Below the pieces are notes generated by a model. The model was not told where the DNA came from. It did not search any database and worked only from the letters and a program-made list of their open reading frames with translations. DNA of 37,521 nt from Nostocales cyanobacterium (lineage in GTDB: Bacteria > Cyanobacteriota > Cyanobacteriia > Cyanobacteriales > Nostocaceae). Made by a program: the position numbers and the translations under genes. Shown one piece after another: positions 29,333-37,521 of the stretch. Location of the stretch: the NCBI GenBank assembly GCA_004292695.1, contig RDXV01000031.1, forward strand, positions 1-37,521. Direction: 5' to 3'. Numbering within the stretch: the first letter of the stretch is position 1; the number at the start of each line of letters is the position of its first letter.

Positions 29333-29914
29333 TTAATATATAACATTAGCATTAATATCTACATAATCTTCTATTGCTTGTTCTAAAAGTTTAGTTTCAG
29401 CAGTAGAAAATTGAGGAGATGGTAAAAATAAACTAACTAAAGGCTGAAGAACTGGATACTTTGCAAATGCCATGAGAAAACCAATAGCAAATTGAGGAAT
29501 ATGATTTTTCACAAAATTTGTAAAGTCTATAAAAATACCGTAAATTTTCTCCCACCAGGTGGGATCTCTTCTAGCAATTTCATTTTGAATATTCTCAAGT
29601 TCCGTTGTAATCTCATCGCGCTTGAGGTTTAAAAAATCAATACCATCACGAGTTAAAATACCATGTCTATTCCATGTCATTGTGAGATGGTCAACATTAT
29701 CCAGTATTTTTACAATTTTTCCATAATGTAATTCATTAAATAAAGTCTCCTTAGAATATACATGGTTTTTAAATATCCAAAAGCCTTTTTGTTCATAAAT
29801 CATCAATCTTATCCGTTTTATTTCTCTGTCTATTTTTGTGAATGCTCCTCTAAGAATAGTTTTTTGCTCAAATGAATATTTTTGATATTCATTGATTTTT
29901 TGTATTACTATCAT
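29333..29914 (-). CDS. hypothetical protein with hydrophobic segment
   Basis: A 193-residue protein with no recognised domain. It opens MIVIQKINEYQKYSFEQKTI, has a basic helical half, a coiled-coil-like stretch (LNLKRDEITTELENIQNEIA) and a moderately hydrophobic part near residues 145-170 (FAIGFLMAFAKYPVLQPLVSL) that may touch the membrane. It lies upstream of the AAA/TOPRIM operon on the same strand, separated by a palindromic repeat, so it is probably a separate transcript. It could be an accessory gene of that module; nothing else supports this. Confidence 0.5.
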   Translation of the reverse strand: MIVIQKINEYQKYSFEQKTILRGAFTKIDREIKRIRLMIYEQKGFWIFKNHVYSKETLFNELHYGKIVKILDNVDHLTMTWNRHGILTRDGIDFLNLKRDEITTELENIQNEIARRDPTWWEKIYGIFIDFTNFVKNHIPQFAIGFLMAFAKYPVLQPLVSLFLPSPQFSTAETKLLEQAIEDYVDINANVIY

Positions 29915-30067
29915 GACCAGAGTTCTCCAGTGAGTTTTTTAATACTTAGGTTGTATCATAATAATGTAGAAGTTCATGTATATGTAATTAAATTTAACAC
30001 ACAACCTCTGTGTTACTGCTGGTTCTCTAAACAGAATAAATCACTCATTACGCTATGATAGTAAACA

Positions 30068-30259
30068 ATGAAAGTTAAAGAAGTTCTCAAAATCCTAGAA
30101 GAAGATGGTTGGTATATAGATCGCATTAGAGGTAGTCACCGTATCCTCAAACATCCGATTAAATCGGGTATTGTTGTAGTAGCGGGTAAACTTAGTAAAG
30201 ACTTAGCAGAAGGAACTCGAAAGAGTATTTTTTCCCAAGCACAACTGGAGGACAAATAA
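30068..30259 (+). CDS. hicA: HicA family mRNA interferase toxin
   Basis: A 63-residue toxin with the double-stranded-RNA-binding-like fold of HicA: MKVKEVLKILEEDGWYIDRI, then RGSHRILKHP with the catalytic His in GSHR, and VVVAGKLSKDLAEGTRKSIF. It is expected to cleave mRNA and stop translation until neutralised by HicB. It is the first gene of the hicAB operon (stop and next start overlap as TAATG), and the size fits the family (about 60 residues). The stump of another hicB lies 2.6 kb upstream. Confidence 0.93.
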   Translation: MKVKEVLKILEEDGWYIDRIRGSHRILKHPIKSGIVVVAGKLSKDLAEGTRKSIFSQAQLEDK

Positions 30260-30474
30260 TGAACAATTATGCAGTAGTCTATGAATGGGCGGGTAGTAAT
30301 TATTCTGCTTATGTTCCAGACTTACCGGGATGTGTTGCTTGTGGTGATACCCTACAAGAAACAGAAGAACTCATTAAAGAAGCAATAGAATTGTATTTGG
30401 AAGTATTAAAAGAAGATGGAAAACCTATACCCAAACCTTCTACAAAAGTTGGTCAAGTTGCAGTGACAATATAA
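30259..30474 (+). CDS. hicB: HicB family antitoxin
   Basis: A 71-residue antitoxin: MNNYAVVYEWAGSNYSAYVP, DLPGCVACGDTLQETEELIK and AIELYLEVLKEDGKPIPKPS, the partly degraded RNase H-like fold that binds HicA. A GGAGG lies nine bases before its ATG within hicA. It lacks the C-terminal ribbon-helix-helix or helix-turn-helix that longer HicB proteins have, so its autoregulation is uncertain. A palindrome follows at 30481-30510 and likely terminates the operon. Confidence 0.93.
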   Translation: MNNYAVVYEWAGSNYSAYVPDLPGCVACGDTLQETEELIKEAIELYLEVLKEDGKPIPKPSTKVGQVAVTI

Positions 30475-30480
30475 ACTCAA

Positions 30481-30510
30481 ATCCCCGACTTCTATTAAAA
30501 AATCGGGGAT
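30481..30510. repeat. ATCCCCGA palindromic dispersed repeat, probable bidirectional terminator
   Basis: ATCCCCGA (30481-30488) pairs with TCGGGGAT (30503-30510). It lies between the convergent ends of hicB (30474) and alaS (30518), only 7 bases from each, with an AT-rich loop. It belongs to the same family as 29290 and 35323. Confidence 0.85.
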
Positions 30511-30517
30511 CTAATTC

Positions 30518-33160
30518 CTATTTCAACCCTGCTAATAAATCATTTTTCGCAGTTTCCAAAGCTTGCGGTAACTTACTTGCATCTCTTCCCCCAGCTTGCG
30601 CGAGATTGGGTTTTCCACCACCACCACCACCACAAATTTTAGCTATATTTCCTACAAATTTTCCTGCTTGGATTCCTTTTTTATTCACTTCAGAACTAAA
30701 AGCAGCAACAATATTTACCTTACCCTCTTCAGGAATTGAACCTAAAACCACAGCACCATTACCGATTTTTTGCAGTAGTCTTTCCGCAGCAGCTTTTAAT
30801 GATTCTGCATCCACATCTTCCATCTGTGCAACTATAATTTTATGCTCTCCGATGGTTTCCGCTGTTGATAATAAACTGTCAGATTTAACTATTGCTAATT
30901 CTGATTTTAAATTCTCAATTTCCTTGTCTCTGTTGCGGAGTTCGGTTTGTAAAATTGTGATTCTTTCTGGTATTTCTTCGGGTTTGATTTTAAAGCGGAA
31001 ACACAAATCTTTAGTTACTTGATCTCGCACGTTCAAATAATCCAAAACCGCAGCACCAGACACCGCTTCTATTCTTCTTACTCCCGCAGAACCACCCGCT
31101 TCAGAAATGATTTTGAAAACGCCAATTTCTGCTGTATTATGAACGTGAGTTCCTCCACACAATTCCATTGAAACACCAGGGAAATCAATTACTCTGACTT
31201 CATCACCGTATTTTTCCCCAAACATTGCCACTGCACCTCTAGCTTTTGCTTCTGCTAAAGGTAACACTTCAATTTTAGCTGAATGTGCTTCCGAAATCCA
31301 GGTATTTACTAAATCTTCAACCTGTTGAACTTCCTCCGCAGTTAAAGCACGGGGAGCATTAAAATCAAACCGCAATCTATCAAAAGAAACTAATGATCCT
31401 GCTTGGGAAATGCTTTCATCAACTACTTTCTTTAATGCTGCTTGTAATAAGTGGGTTGCTGTGTGGTTAGCTTGAGCGCGACGACGACAAGCGGTGTCAA
31501 TTTGGGCGGTAATTTGATCACCAATTCTAATTGTACCACGTTCTATTTTACCAAAGTGAATAAAGAAATCAGATTCTTTTTTCACATCTTCAATTCTGAT
31601 TAAAATTCCATCACCGGAAATATAACCTTTATCTCCAATTTGTCCCCCAGATTCCGCATAAAATGGGGTTTGATCTAGAACAATTTGTACTTCTGTTCCT
31701 GCTTCCGCTTCTTCTTGGGAAATACCATTAACTAACAATACTTCAACTTTTGCTGTTGCTTGGTTTTGGGTATATCCTAAAAATTCGGTAGAGTGGATAT
31801 GTTCTGCAAGTTTATCTAATGAACCTTGGACGGTTAAATCAATGGTTTGGTGTGCTGCTTTTGCACGATCTATTTGTTTTTGCATTTCCACATTAAAACC
31901 ATCAATATCAACAGTTAGTTGATTTTCTTCGGCAATTTCTTGAGTTAATTCTAATGGGAAACCAAAGGTATCATATAAAGTAAAAGCACTTTCACCGCTA
32001 ATGACTGTTACACCTTTTTGTTTAACATCGGTGATGACTTCATTTAATAATTTCTCACCGTTATCTAAGGTTTTTAAGAAGTTGGCTTCTTCTCTTGCTA
32101 ATTCTGCTTTAATAGCTGCTTCTCTTTGTAGCAAATTCGGATAAACATTTTCAGAAAGAGAAATTGCTGTTTCTGCAACTTGGTTAATAAATGCACCAGA
32201 AATTCCTATTAATCTTCCATGTCTCACAACACGACGAATTAAACGCCGTAAAATGTAACCTCTACCCACATTAGAAGCACGAATTTGATCAGCAATCATG
32301 TGAACGACGGAACGAACATGATCACCAATGACTTTTAAAGAAACTTTGGTATTTTCATCACTTTGATGATAGTCAATTTTAGCAATTTTTGCCGCAGTTT
32401 CTAATATGGGAAAAATCAAATCTGTTTCATAATTGTTAGGAACTTTTTGGAGAATTTGCGCCATTCTCTCTAAACCCATTCCTGTATCTATGTTTTTATT
32501 TTGTAATGGGGTGAGATTTCCTTCTGCGTCCCGATTATATTGCATAAATACCAAGTTATAAAACTCGATAAATCGGGTATCATCTTCTAAATCAATATGA
32601 TCATCTCCTAATTCTGGGTGAAAATCATAATAAATTTCTGAACAAGGACCGCAGGGACCAGTGGGACCAGAAACCCAAAAATTATCATCTGCACCCATGC
32701 GTTTAATGCGTTTTTCGGGAACACCAATTTTGTCTTTCCAGATGTTAAATGCTTCGTCGTCTTCTTCAAATACACTAACTACTAAACGTTCGGGAGGTAA
32801 ACCAAAAACTTGGGTAGAAATTTCCCAACCCCAGGCGATCGCTTGTTCTTTAAAATAATCACCAAAGCTAAAATTACCTAACATCTCAAAAAATGTATGG
32901 TGGCGTTTTGTTCGTCCCACATTTTCGATATCATTGGTACGGATACACTTTTGAGAAGTTGTAGCGCGTTTAAATTCCGGTGTGCGCTGTCCTAAAAATA
33001 TAGGTTTAAATGGTAGCATCCCCGCTATAGTTAGCAGTACGGTGGGATCTTCCGGTACGAGGGAAGCACTAGGGAGGGGTTGGTGTCCTCGTTGGGTGTA
33101 GAAGTCAAGGAATAAAGCGCGAATATCGTTACCGCTAAGATACTGGGGAGTTGATGACAT
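30518..33160 (-). CDS. alaS: alanine-tRNA ligase
   Basis: Alanyl-tRNA synthetase, which charges tRNA-Ala and edits mischarged Ser and Gly. The 880-residue chain matches the bacterial enzyme: catalytic core beginning [20 protein letters not shown], class II motifs around [20 protein letters not shown] and [11 protein letters not shown], then GTGLER-like [12 protein letters not shown]. The editing domain has [11 protein letters not shown] and the zinc-binding CGGTHVHNT. The C-Ala domain ends [16 protein letters not shown]. Start ATG at 33160 fits the family. A HIP1 site lies at about 32837. No rearrangement seen. Confidence 0.98.
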   Translation of the reverse strand: MSSTPQYLSGNDIRALFLDFYTQRGHQPLPSASLVPEDPTVLLTIAGMLPFKPIFLGQRTPEFKRATTSQKCIRTNDIENVGRTKRHHTFFEMLGNFSFGDYFKEQAIAWGWEISTQVFGLPPERLVVSVFEEDDEAFNIWKDKIGVPEKRIKRMGADDNFWVSGPTGPCGPCSEIYYDFHPELGDDHIDLEDDTRFIEFYNLVFMQYNRDAEGNLTPLQNKNIDTGMGLERMAQILQKVPNNYETDLIFPILETAAKIAKIDYHQSDENTKVSLKVIGDHVRSVVHMIADQIRASNVGRGYILRRLIRRVVRHGRLIGISGAFINQVAETAISLSENVYPNLLQREAAIKAELAREEANFLKTLDNGEKLLNEVITDVKQKGVTVISGESAFTLYDTFGFPLELTQEIAEENQLTVDIDGFNVEMQKQIDRAKAAHQTIDLTVQGSLDKLAEHIHSTEFLGYTQNQATAKVEVLLVNGISQEEAEAGTEVQIVLDQTPFYAESGGQIGDKGYISGDGILIRIEDVKKESDFFIHFGKIERGTIRIGDQITAQIDTACRRRAQANHTATHLLQAALKKVVDESISQAGSLVSFDRLRFDFNAPRALTAEEVQQVEDLVNTWISEAHSAKIEVLPLAEAKARGAVAMFGEKYGDEVRVIDFPGVSMELCGGTHVHNTAEIGVFKIISEAGGSAGVRRIEAVSGAAVLDYLNVRDQVTKDLCFRFKIKPEEIPERITILQTELRNRDKEIENLKSELAIVKSDSLLSTAETIGEHKIIVAQMEDVDAESLKAAAERLLQKIGNGAVVLGSIPEEGKVNIVAAFSSEVNKKGIQAGKFVGNIAKICGGGGGGKPNLAQAGGRDASKLPQALETAKNDLLAGLK

Positions 33161-33351
33161 GAGTGTTTAAGAAATCAATTTTAATTAGTTGGTTAGGTTT
33201 ACGAAAACCATCATTACTATTTATTAGTTATGCCATAAAATTAGAGCTATGGTAAATATTTAGTTATTTACTGTCTGTAAGTTTTGGGAAAAATATAAAT
33301 TTTATTGTATAATTTTCGTGTTTGAATACGGTTATTTTATTTTTTTTAACG

Positions 33352-33379
33352 AACCACAGAGGCACAGAGGACACAGAGG
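33352..33379. repeat. CACAGAGG dispersed repeat
   Basis: AACCACAGAGGCACAGAGG followed by ACACAGAGG: three close CACAGAGG units in the 294-base gap between alaS and the DUF2726 gene. Sequences of this kind occur as dispersed repeats across many bacteria. The rest of the gap is AT-rich and shows no gene. Confidence 0.7.
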
Positions 33380-33454
33380 TAAGAGGTTTTTTAAAATTGT
33401 AAAATATTGTTTTTATAGGAATTATGAAAATGATTTTACCTTCACAGCATAATT

Positions 33455-34363
33455 TTATTCAAGATACTTGGGAACTATATATTTCTTTCTAAACTCCTCT
33501 TCCTTTTTTACAATTTGTTCTTGTGTAAACAGTCTAGTTCTAAATTTTAGTTCTTCAAAATGCTGCACAATTTCTAAAATTGCTAATTCTTCAGATAATT
33601 CGTATGCAGAAAAGGAATAGAAATTAATTGATGTACATTCAGATTCACCATAAATATATAGTCCATTATGAAGTTGTAAAATTGCCAAGGTTGCCCAAGT
33701 TATTTCATTATCATCATGTCCTTTAATGATTTTTGGTATAAATTTTGTACAAAGCTGTTCTTGATATTTTTTCTGTAGATATATTCTTGATTGTACAAAA
33801 GGGTCGTGTCCAATAAATGAAAACCACAAAAATGGTTCATCTTCAGGAATTAAACCATTATCTTGTGCTTCATAAAAAGCCTTTTGTAAAAACCAAGTTT
33901 CTACAAGCCAACCTGCTAATGAATCAAACTTACCTGCAAAAATAGACCGTGCATTATTGTCAGGAAAATCACCAATTGGTTTGAGGAAATTCAAGTTTAT
34001 TCTAAATAACGGAATTTCATACTTTTGGCATATAGAGTTTTTCTTTTTGTCTCGATCCTGTGTTTTAGTATCATTATGTGAACTTCCATCAAATTCAATT
34101 ACAAATTCTGGAGATAGTTCACTTCCTGTAGTAATCACAAAGTCAAAATGAGCCATTAAAGCATAGCTATATTCATCTTTTTCTAGGAAATTTCTATCAA
34201 TTTCTACAATATCGGCTATTCTAACTTTAGAAGATACTAAAGCCCCATATTTTGAAGCAGCTTTGTTAAGTTCTTCATTTGTAGTTAATTCAGACTTATT
34301 TAGCAGTAAATTCTTCTTGTGTTTCATAATTTTTCCAAAAACATCGAATATGGTAGATGACAC
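33455..34363 (-). CDS. DUF2726-type PD-(D/E)XK nuclease-like protein
   Basis: A 302-residue protein. The middle carries AHFDFVITTGSELSPEFVIE FDG then SSHNDTKTQDRDKKK and EIPLFRI, the Vsr-like PD-(D/E)XK pattern of DUF2726: Asp of HFDFVI, the Glu in VIEFDG, the following His, and RDxxKNxIC leading to IPLFRI. It therefore may cut or nick DNA. About 75 residues precede the nuclease core and about 160 follow, the latter unassigned (ends REEQIVKKEEEF-like helix). No modification gene lies beside it. It is isolated between alaS and the repeat-bearing protein; a defence or repair role is possible. Confidence 0.7.
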   Translation of the reverse strand: MSSTIFDVFGKIMKHKKNLLLNKSELTTNEELNKAASKYGALVSSKVRIADIVEIDRNFLEKDEYSYALMAHFDFVITTGSELSPEFVIEFDGSSHNDTKTQDRDKKKNSICQKYEIPLFRINLNFLKPIGDFPDNNARSIFAGKFDSLAGWLVETWFLQKAFYEAQDNGLIPEDEPFLWFSFIGHDPFVQSRIYLQKKYQEQLCTKFIPKIIKGHDDNEITWATLAILQLHNGLYIYGESECTSINFYSFSAYELSEELAILEIVQHFEELKFRTRLFTQEQIVKKEEEFRKKYIVPKYLE

Positions 34364-34401
34364 TATTTTCCCATATATAAGGATGAGAAATATCGAAAGG
34401 T

Positions 34402-35211
34402 TTATATTCCTTTACTCAAATAGTGTTGACAGGCACAAGAAATGGCGATCGCGTAAGGATCTGATGGAGATTGGATATAATTAAATGGCTGATGTTGAGG
34501 GTGGGTAAAAATATAATTCGTGTGTTGTCCAGTTACCAAACCTTCTCCTGTTTTACAGTTTACTTCTACTGATATTCCCCTATCAACTCCATCTGCTGAT
34601 GGTAAATATGTGTCCTCTGGCGTTCTTCCTTGTTTTAGCAAAATTGTAATGCCATCAGGAATAAACATAGCTGCATAGCCGTAACCTTCAGCACGGACAA
34701 AGTGATCTTGTGCGCGGATCGGTGGACTTTGTTCTGGTTCTAAAATAATCATAGTGGGATTCACTACTGTATTATTAAATGTTGGTACAGTATTTTGTAA
34801 ATTCTGATTTACTTCCTCAATAGGCACAGAAGCAGAATAAATATTATAGTTGGCTGAATTGCTAAGTTGTGCGTATATATCTAGCAAAAAATCAGGATCA
34901 ATTACTGGCACACCATTAGTCTGAAAATGAGCATTTTTCGACACAACCAACACTGCTTGACCTTGATAAAGGACAAAAGGGGGGTTTAAGCAATAAACAT
35001 TGTAAGGGCTGTAAAGACCATAAGTACCACCGTATATTCCATGTTGGTTACGGATACTGTAAGGACCATAAGTGCTGCCATACATTCCATGCAAATTGCT
35101 GATTGAATTTTGGTCATATCTATCACTGGATAGCATCCCCAAGAATTGCCTATCAGCAGCCCATAACTGAGCTATGCTATTAATAGCAGCAAGAAATTCT
35201 GCAATTTCCAT
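34402..35211 (-). CDS. hypothetical protein with GxYGxTYGxY tandem repeats
   Basis: A 269-residue protein of unknown function. Residues 36-67 hold two copies of a 16-residue unit (SISNLHGMYGSTYGPY and SIRNQHGIYGGTYGLY) plus a partial third (SPYN). The unit is rich in Gly, Tyr and Ser. Then comes NPPFVLYQGQAVLVVSKN, a region of mixed strands and a C-terminal segment (YIQSPSDPYAIAISCACQHY). No signal peptide or membrane segment. The pattern resembles Gly-Tyr repeat proteins seen in cyanobacteria. It has a HIP1 site near its stop (34446). Confidence 0.6.
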   Translation of the reverse strand: MEIAEFLAAINSIAQLWAADRQFLGMLSSDRYDQNSISNLHGMYGSTYGPYSIRNQHGIYGGTYGLYSPYNVYCLNPPFVLYQGQAVLVVSKNAHFQTNGVPVIDPDFLLDIYAQLSNSANYNIYSASVPIEEVNQNLQNTVPTFNNTVVNPTMIILEPEQSPPIRAQDHFVRAEGYGYAAMFIPDGITILLKQGRTPEDTYLPSADGVDRGISVEVNCKTGEGLVTGQHTNYIFTHPQHQPFNYIQSPSDPYAIAISCACQHYLSKGI

Positions 35212-35322
35212 TTATTTGTACTTTCTCGTAATACTAAATGTTGTAATTATTATCTTCTAATATTTAGATTCTATAAGACTTCAGTATAAATGAGTAATTT
35301 GGTGATTTTTTACTTGTGTCTA

Positions 35323-35388
35323 AGATCCCCGACTTCTTTATTTAATCCTATCAATAAATAATGATTTATTTGTAGAAGTCGGGGATCT
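35323..35388. repeat. AGATCCCCGACTTCT palindromic repeat, longest copy
   Basis: A perfect 15-base stem AGATCCCCGACTTCT (35323-35337) and AGAAGTCGGGGATCT (35374-35388) around a 36-base AT-rich loop. It lies between two leftward genes, 14 bases after the stop of the Uma2 gene. It is probably a terminator as well as a dispersed element. Confidence 0.88.
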
Positions 35389-35401
35389 GAATTTGGAATT
35401 T

Positions 35402-36172
35402 TTAATCTATCTCAGGTTCAACACCTAAAGCACGCAATTGTGCAATTAATTTTTCTGTCTTTTGTCTTTCCTGTTCTGCACGTTGTCTTTCTTGATCTGC
35501 ACGTTTTCTTTCAAATTCTGTGGGAGTTAATACCCAATTTCCATCTTTATCATACCATCGCAACCAAGGCATATTCACATTTTTATAACTCCCTTCCCAA
35601 ACTCCTAAACCTAATTCTATGCTGGGTATCCAAAACCGATTATCTGTTAAAGTGATTTCGGTATAGCGATCGCCATTTAATTTAAACATCCGAAAATTAG
35701 ATTGATAACGATCAAAAATTGCGTAATAAGGTACTCTTAAAATCTGCTCGTAAATTTCCCATTTACCGGGTGGTTTTTCCACATCTCGCAATGTTTGACC
35801 TAAATCTTCTTTTTCTGTTCCTGGTGATAGTAATTCTACCACAATATAAGGATTAACCCCTTCTTGCCAGACTACATAACTTAATCTTAAATCTTGCTGT
35901 TCACCATACAAATATGGTACACCTAAAACCGCAAACCAATCAGGTCTTTTATACCACAATGGATGACGAGAATCATAATACAGATTTATGTCACTACCTG
36001 TAAATATTTCCTCAGTTTTATAATTACCAGGAGTAAATGTTTCTGATAATAATTGTGGTTGGAATAAATGAAATTGATCTGGCAAACCTTTCTCCTCTGG
36101 ATCTTCACTGGGTAGATCATACATTGTGGGTAATGTTTCTTTCGGGGAAAGTGGCGGATCTGTTTGATACAT
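35402..36172 (-). CDS. Uma2 family endonuclease (DUF820), long form
   Basis: A 256-residue Uma2 protein. Landmarks: the Asp in YKRPDWFAVLGVP, LRLSYVVWQEGVNPYIVVEL with the Glu before LSPGTEKED, PYYAIFDRYQ, and the C-terminal NMPWLRWYDKDGNWVLTPTE. The tail is a basic-acidic coiled coil (ADQERQRAEQERQKTEKLIA) with an ending (LRALGVEPEI) like that of the gene at 11650-12324 (RSHGIDPN), so these two belong to one subfamily. Function unestablished. A HIP1 site lies within (about 35666). Confidence 0.88.
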   Translation of the reverse strand: MYQTDPPLSPKETLPTMYDLPSEDPEEKGLPDQFHLFQPQLLSETFTPGNYKTEEIFTGSDINLYYDSRHPLWYKRPDWFAVLGVPYLYGEQQDLRLSYVVWQEGVNPYIVVELLSPGTEKEDLGQTLRDVEKPPGKWEIYEQILRVPYYAIFDRYQSNFRMFKLNGDRYTEITLTDNRFWIPSIELGLGVWEGSYKNVNMPWLRWYDKDGNWVLTPTEFERKRADQERQRAEQERQKTEKLIAQLRALGVEPEID

Positions 36173-36215
36173 TTTTCCCTGTCCTCAATAGATAGTTTAT
36201 ATTTCTATATTTATA

Positions 36216-36896
36216 TTATGTCGCAATTTTACCAATTATCTTTTTACAATCTTCAACATCAACTCCTTTTCTCATTGCTTCTACTAAATTTTGATAATTC
36301 TCCCAATTTTCCTGGATCAAATTTTTCGCTTGCAATAAATGAAATCTTTGTTTCTGTTCAAAAATTCTTTCCTCAAAACCCAAAGCTGTTAAAAATTGAT
36401 TTAACCTCGCTTTATCATCTCCACCACCTTCAGCAGAATTAAAAACTAACATTTCTGCGGCTATCCCTGCCATCCAAATATTACAATATCTTTCTACCAT
36501 GGAAACGCCAATTTTCCCCCGTTCCAACTGTTTAGCAATTTCCCCATCTTCTAAAATTACTCCACCTTGTCCCGGTTGTCCTTTTCTCCATGCTTCCCAT
36601 GCACTCAGGGTATAACCAGTAACGCTAATTCCTAATAAATGAGCTACTAAAAAATGTCCTGCTTCATGATGAATAATTCTGTCTTTATATGTGGGAGAAA
36701 GTCGCGCTAACCAATCTAAAACTATCGTTCCTCCCTTGCCTTGAAAACTGAAATTATCTAAGGTAGCAATTCCTAAAAAGCCAATTATTGTTAAAGCAGG
36801 AATAGTGGGAGAGAGATTAATTAATGGTCCCAATAAAGTAGAAAGAGTCATCAAGAAAACAGAAATCGCAATGAGATTGATGGCGGTTTGATTCAT
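36216..36896 (-). CDS. FtsH-like membrane zinc metalloprotease homologue without AAA domain
   Basis: A 226-residue membrane protein with two N-terminal transmembrane segments (about 6-24 and 33-46) and then IIHHEAGHFLVAHLLGISV, the HEAGH zinc motif (77-81) of M41/FtsH-type peptidases. A second acidic motif AGIAAEMLVFNSAEGGGDD is like the FtsH third zinc ligand region (GGRAAE ... GA.DD). The AAA ATPase module of FtsH is absent, so it would be ATP-independent or a partner of an AAA protein. I choose the ATG at 36896; a frame extends 30 residues upstream but with no sign of a start. It is divergent from msrA. Confidence 0.75.
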   Translation of the reverse strand: MNQTAINLIAISVFLMTLSTLLGPLINLSPTIPALTIIGFLGIATLDNFSFQGKGGTIVLDWLARLSPTYKDRIIHHEAGHFLVAHLLGISVTGYTLSAWEAWRKGQPGQGGVILEDGEIAKQLERGKIGVSMVERYCNIWMAGIAAEMLVFNSAEGGGDDKARLNQFLTALGFEERIFEQKQRFHLLQAKNLIQENWENYQNLVEAMRKGVDVEDCKKIIGKIAT

Positions 36897-37126
36897 GGTT
36901 TTTGTTAAAAAATCCTGGAAAATTAACACCTTTATTAAAATCAAATTGTAACATATTTTCTCAAAAATATAATTAAAACTATACAATTTTATTCACAGTA
37001 TCTATATATATCTGCGTTCCATGATTCAACAAACAGAGAAGATAACATGAGGCAAGAAACATGACATGAGCCTAAATTCCCATAAATCTCTACAATATAT
37101 AAAGTAAAGTCATCGTAAAAAAAATC

Positions 37127-37521
37127 ATGGGTATATTTGGATTTGGTAAGAAAATAGAAATACCTAAACCGGAACAAGCACTACCAGGGCGCACACAACA
37201 AATGCCAGTACCCGCAGCGCATTTTGTGAATAGCAACCCCTTAAAACCTCCCTTCCCCGCAGGTATGGAAACCGCTATGTTTGGTTTAGGTTGTTTTTGG
37301 GGTGCAGAACGCAAATTCTGGCAACAAAATGGAGTTTACAGTACATCAGTAGGTTATGCGGCTGGTTATACACCGAACCCCACCTACAGAGAAGTTTGTA
37401 CGGGCATGACTGGCCACAATGAGGTAGTATTTGTGGTATTTGATCCCACAGTAATTACTTATTCCCAACTTTTAAAAGTGTTTTGGGAAAGTCATGATCC
37501 CACCCAAGGAATGCGTCAAGG
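37127..37521 (+). CDS. msrA: peptide-methionine (S)-S-oxide reductase (3' end outside window)
   Basis: The first 131 codons of MsrA, which reduces methionine-S-sulfoxide in proteins and free methionine using thioredoxin. The catalytic Cys56 is in [11 protein letters not shown], followed by [19 protein letters not shown] and [12 protein letters not shown], and the frame leaves the window at [10 protein letters not shown]. The N-terminus has the approximately 45-residue lead ([12 protein letters not shown]) of the long, E. coli-type form. The start is fixed by the ATG at 37127; no strong ribosome binding site is seen. It is divergent from the FtsH-like protease, with a 230-base AT-rich gap that holds nothing else obvious. 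Confidence 0.95.
   Translation, partial: MGIFGFGKKIEIPKPEQALPGRTQQMPVPAAHFVNSNPLKPPFPAGMETAMFGLGCFWGAERKFWQQNGVYSTSVGYAAGYTPNPTYREVCTGMTGHNEVVFVVFDPTVITYSQLLKVFWESHDPTQGMRQ

Noticed and set aside
30606-31022. 138-codon plus-strand reading frame opposite alaS
   Set aside because: It lies wholly antisense to the conserved editing and C-Ala part of alaS; its proline run is the mirror of the poly-Gly codons.
1-37521. tRNA, rRNA or transposase genes
   Set aside because: I looked for tRNA cloverleaf features and DDE or HUH transposase motifs and saw none, though a dedicated tRNA scan could still find one.

Overview
The window comes from a cyanobacterial chromosome, most probably a filamentous, heterocyst-forming Nostocales. 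Three signals support this: more than a dozen HIP1 octamers (GCGATCGC), heptamer and other short tandem repeats at gene ends, and a XisH/XisI pair. The DNA is AT-rich. No rRNA, tRNA, CRISPR array or intact transposase was seen. Family names below come from reading motifs by eye; no database search was run.

Layout. 1-5.3 kb: the end of a cytosine-5 DNA methyltransferase faces a 1274-residue XRE-NACHT-HEAT-like STAND NTPase (candidate antiphage sensor), with a small divergent gene behind it. 5.3-5.85 kb: two 5'-truncated gene fragments (Rpn-type nuclease tail and flotillin-like tail) joined head to head. 5.9-14 kb: mostly ordinary genes (DUF2288, radical SAM activase, a dihydroorotase homologue lacking metal ligands, a two-domain histidine phosphatase, a ferritin-like protein, a Uma2 nuclease, a decayed SLH gene, a SAM methyltransferase). 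14-17.2 kb: a MazF/PemK toxin-antitoxin pair between direct repeats, an orphan antitoxin with the stump of its PIN toxin, and an apparent two-gene operon encoding a DGQHR (DndB-like) protein and a HEPN-like protein. 17.4-21.5 kb: acnB, carrying an in-frame palindromic repeat, then a train of small genes ending in xisH-xisI. 21.6-25.1 kb: a GHKL (MORC/Hsp90-type) ATPase with a possible C-terminal nuclease domain, then a candidate toxin-immunity pair bracketed by two related HIP1-based repeat arrays. 25-30.5 kb: a methyltransferase-VanZ pair, DUF433 plus Uma2, a hicB stump abutting an AAA ATPase-TOPRIM (DUF3226) pair, and intact hicAB. 30.5-37.5 kb: alaS, a DUF2726 nuclease-like gene, a repeat-bearing protein, a third Uma2, an AAA-less FtsH-like protease and the start of msrA.

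Taken together, housekeeping genes (acnB, alaS, msrA and others) alternate with conflict-system genes: at least four multi-domain defence candidates, several toxin-antitoxin modules at different stages of decay, and three Uma2 nucleases. Small dispersed repeats sit at gene ends, at module borders and inside coding regions, and appear to have shaped the locus. The strongest candidates for undescribed systems are the GHKL-nuclease gene (21649-23667), the DGQHR/HEPN-like operon (15210-17158), the AAA/DUF3226 pair (27448-29231) and the repeat-flanked toxin-immunity pair (23719-25069).
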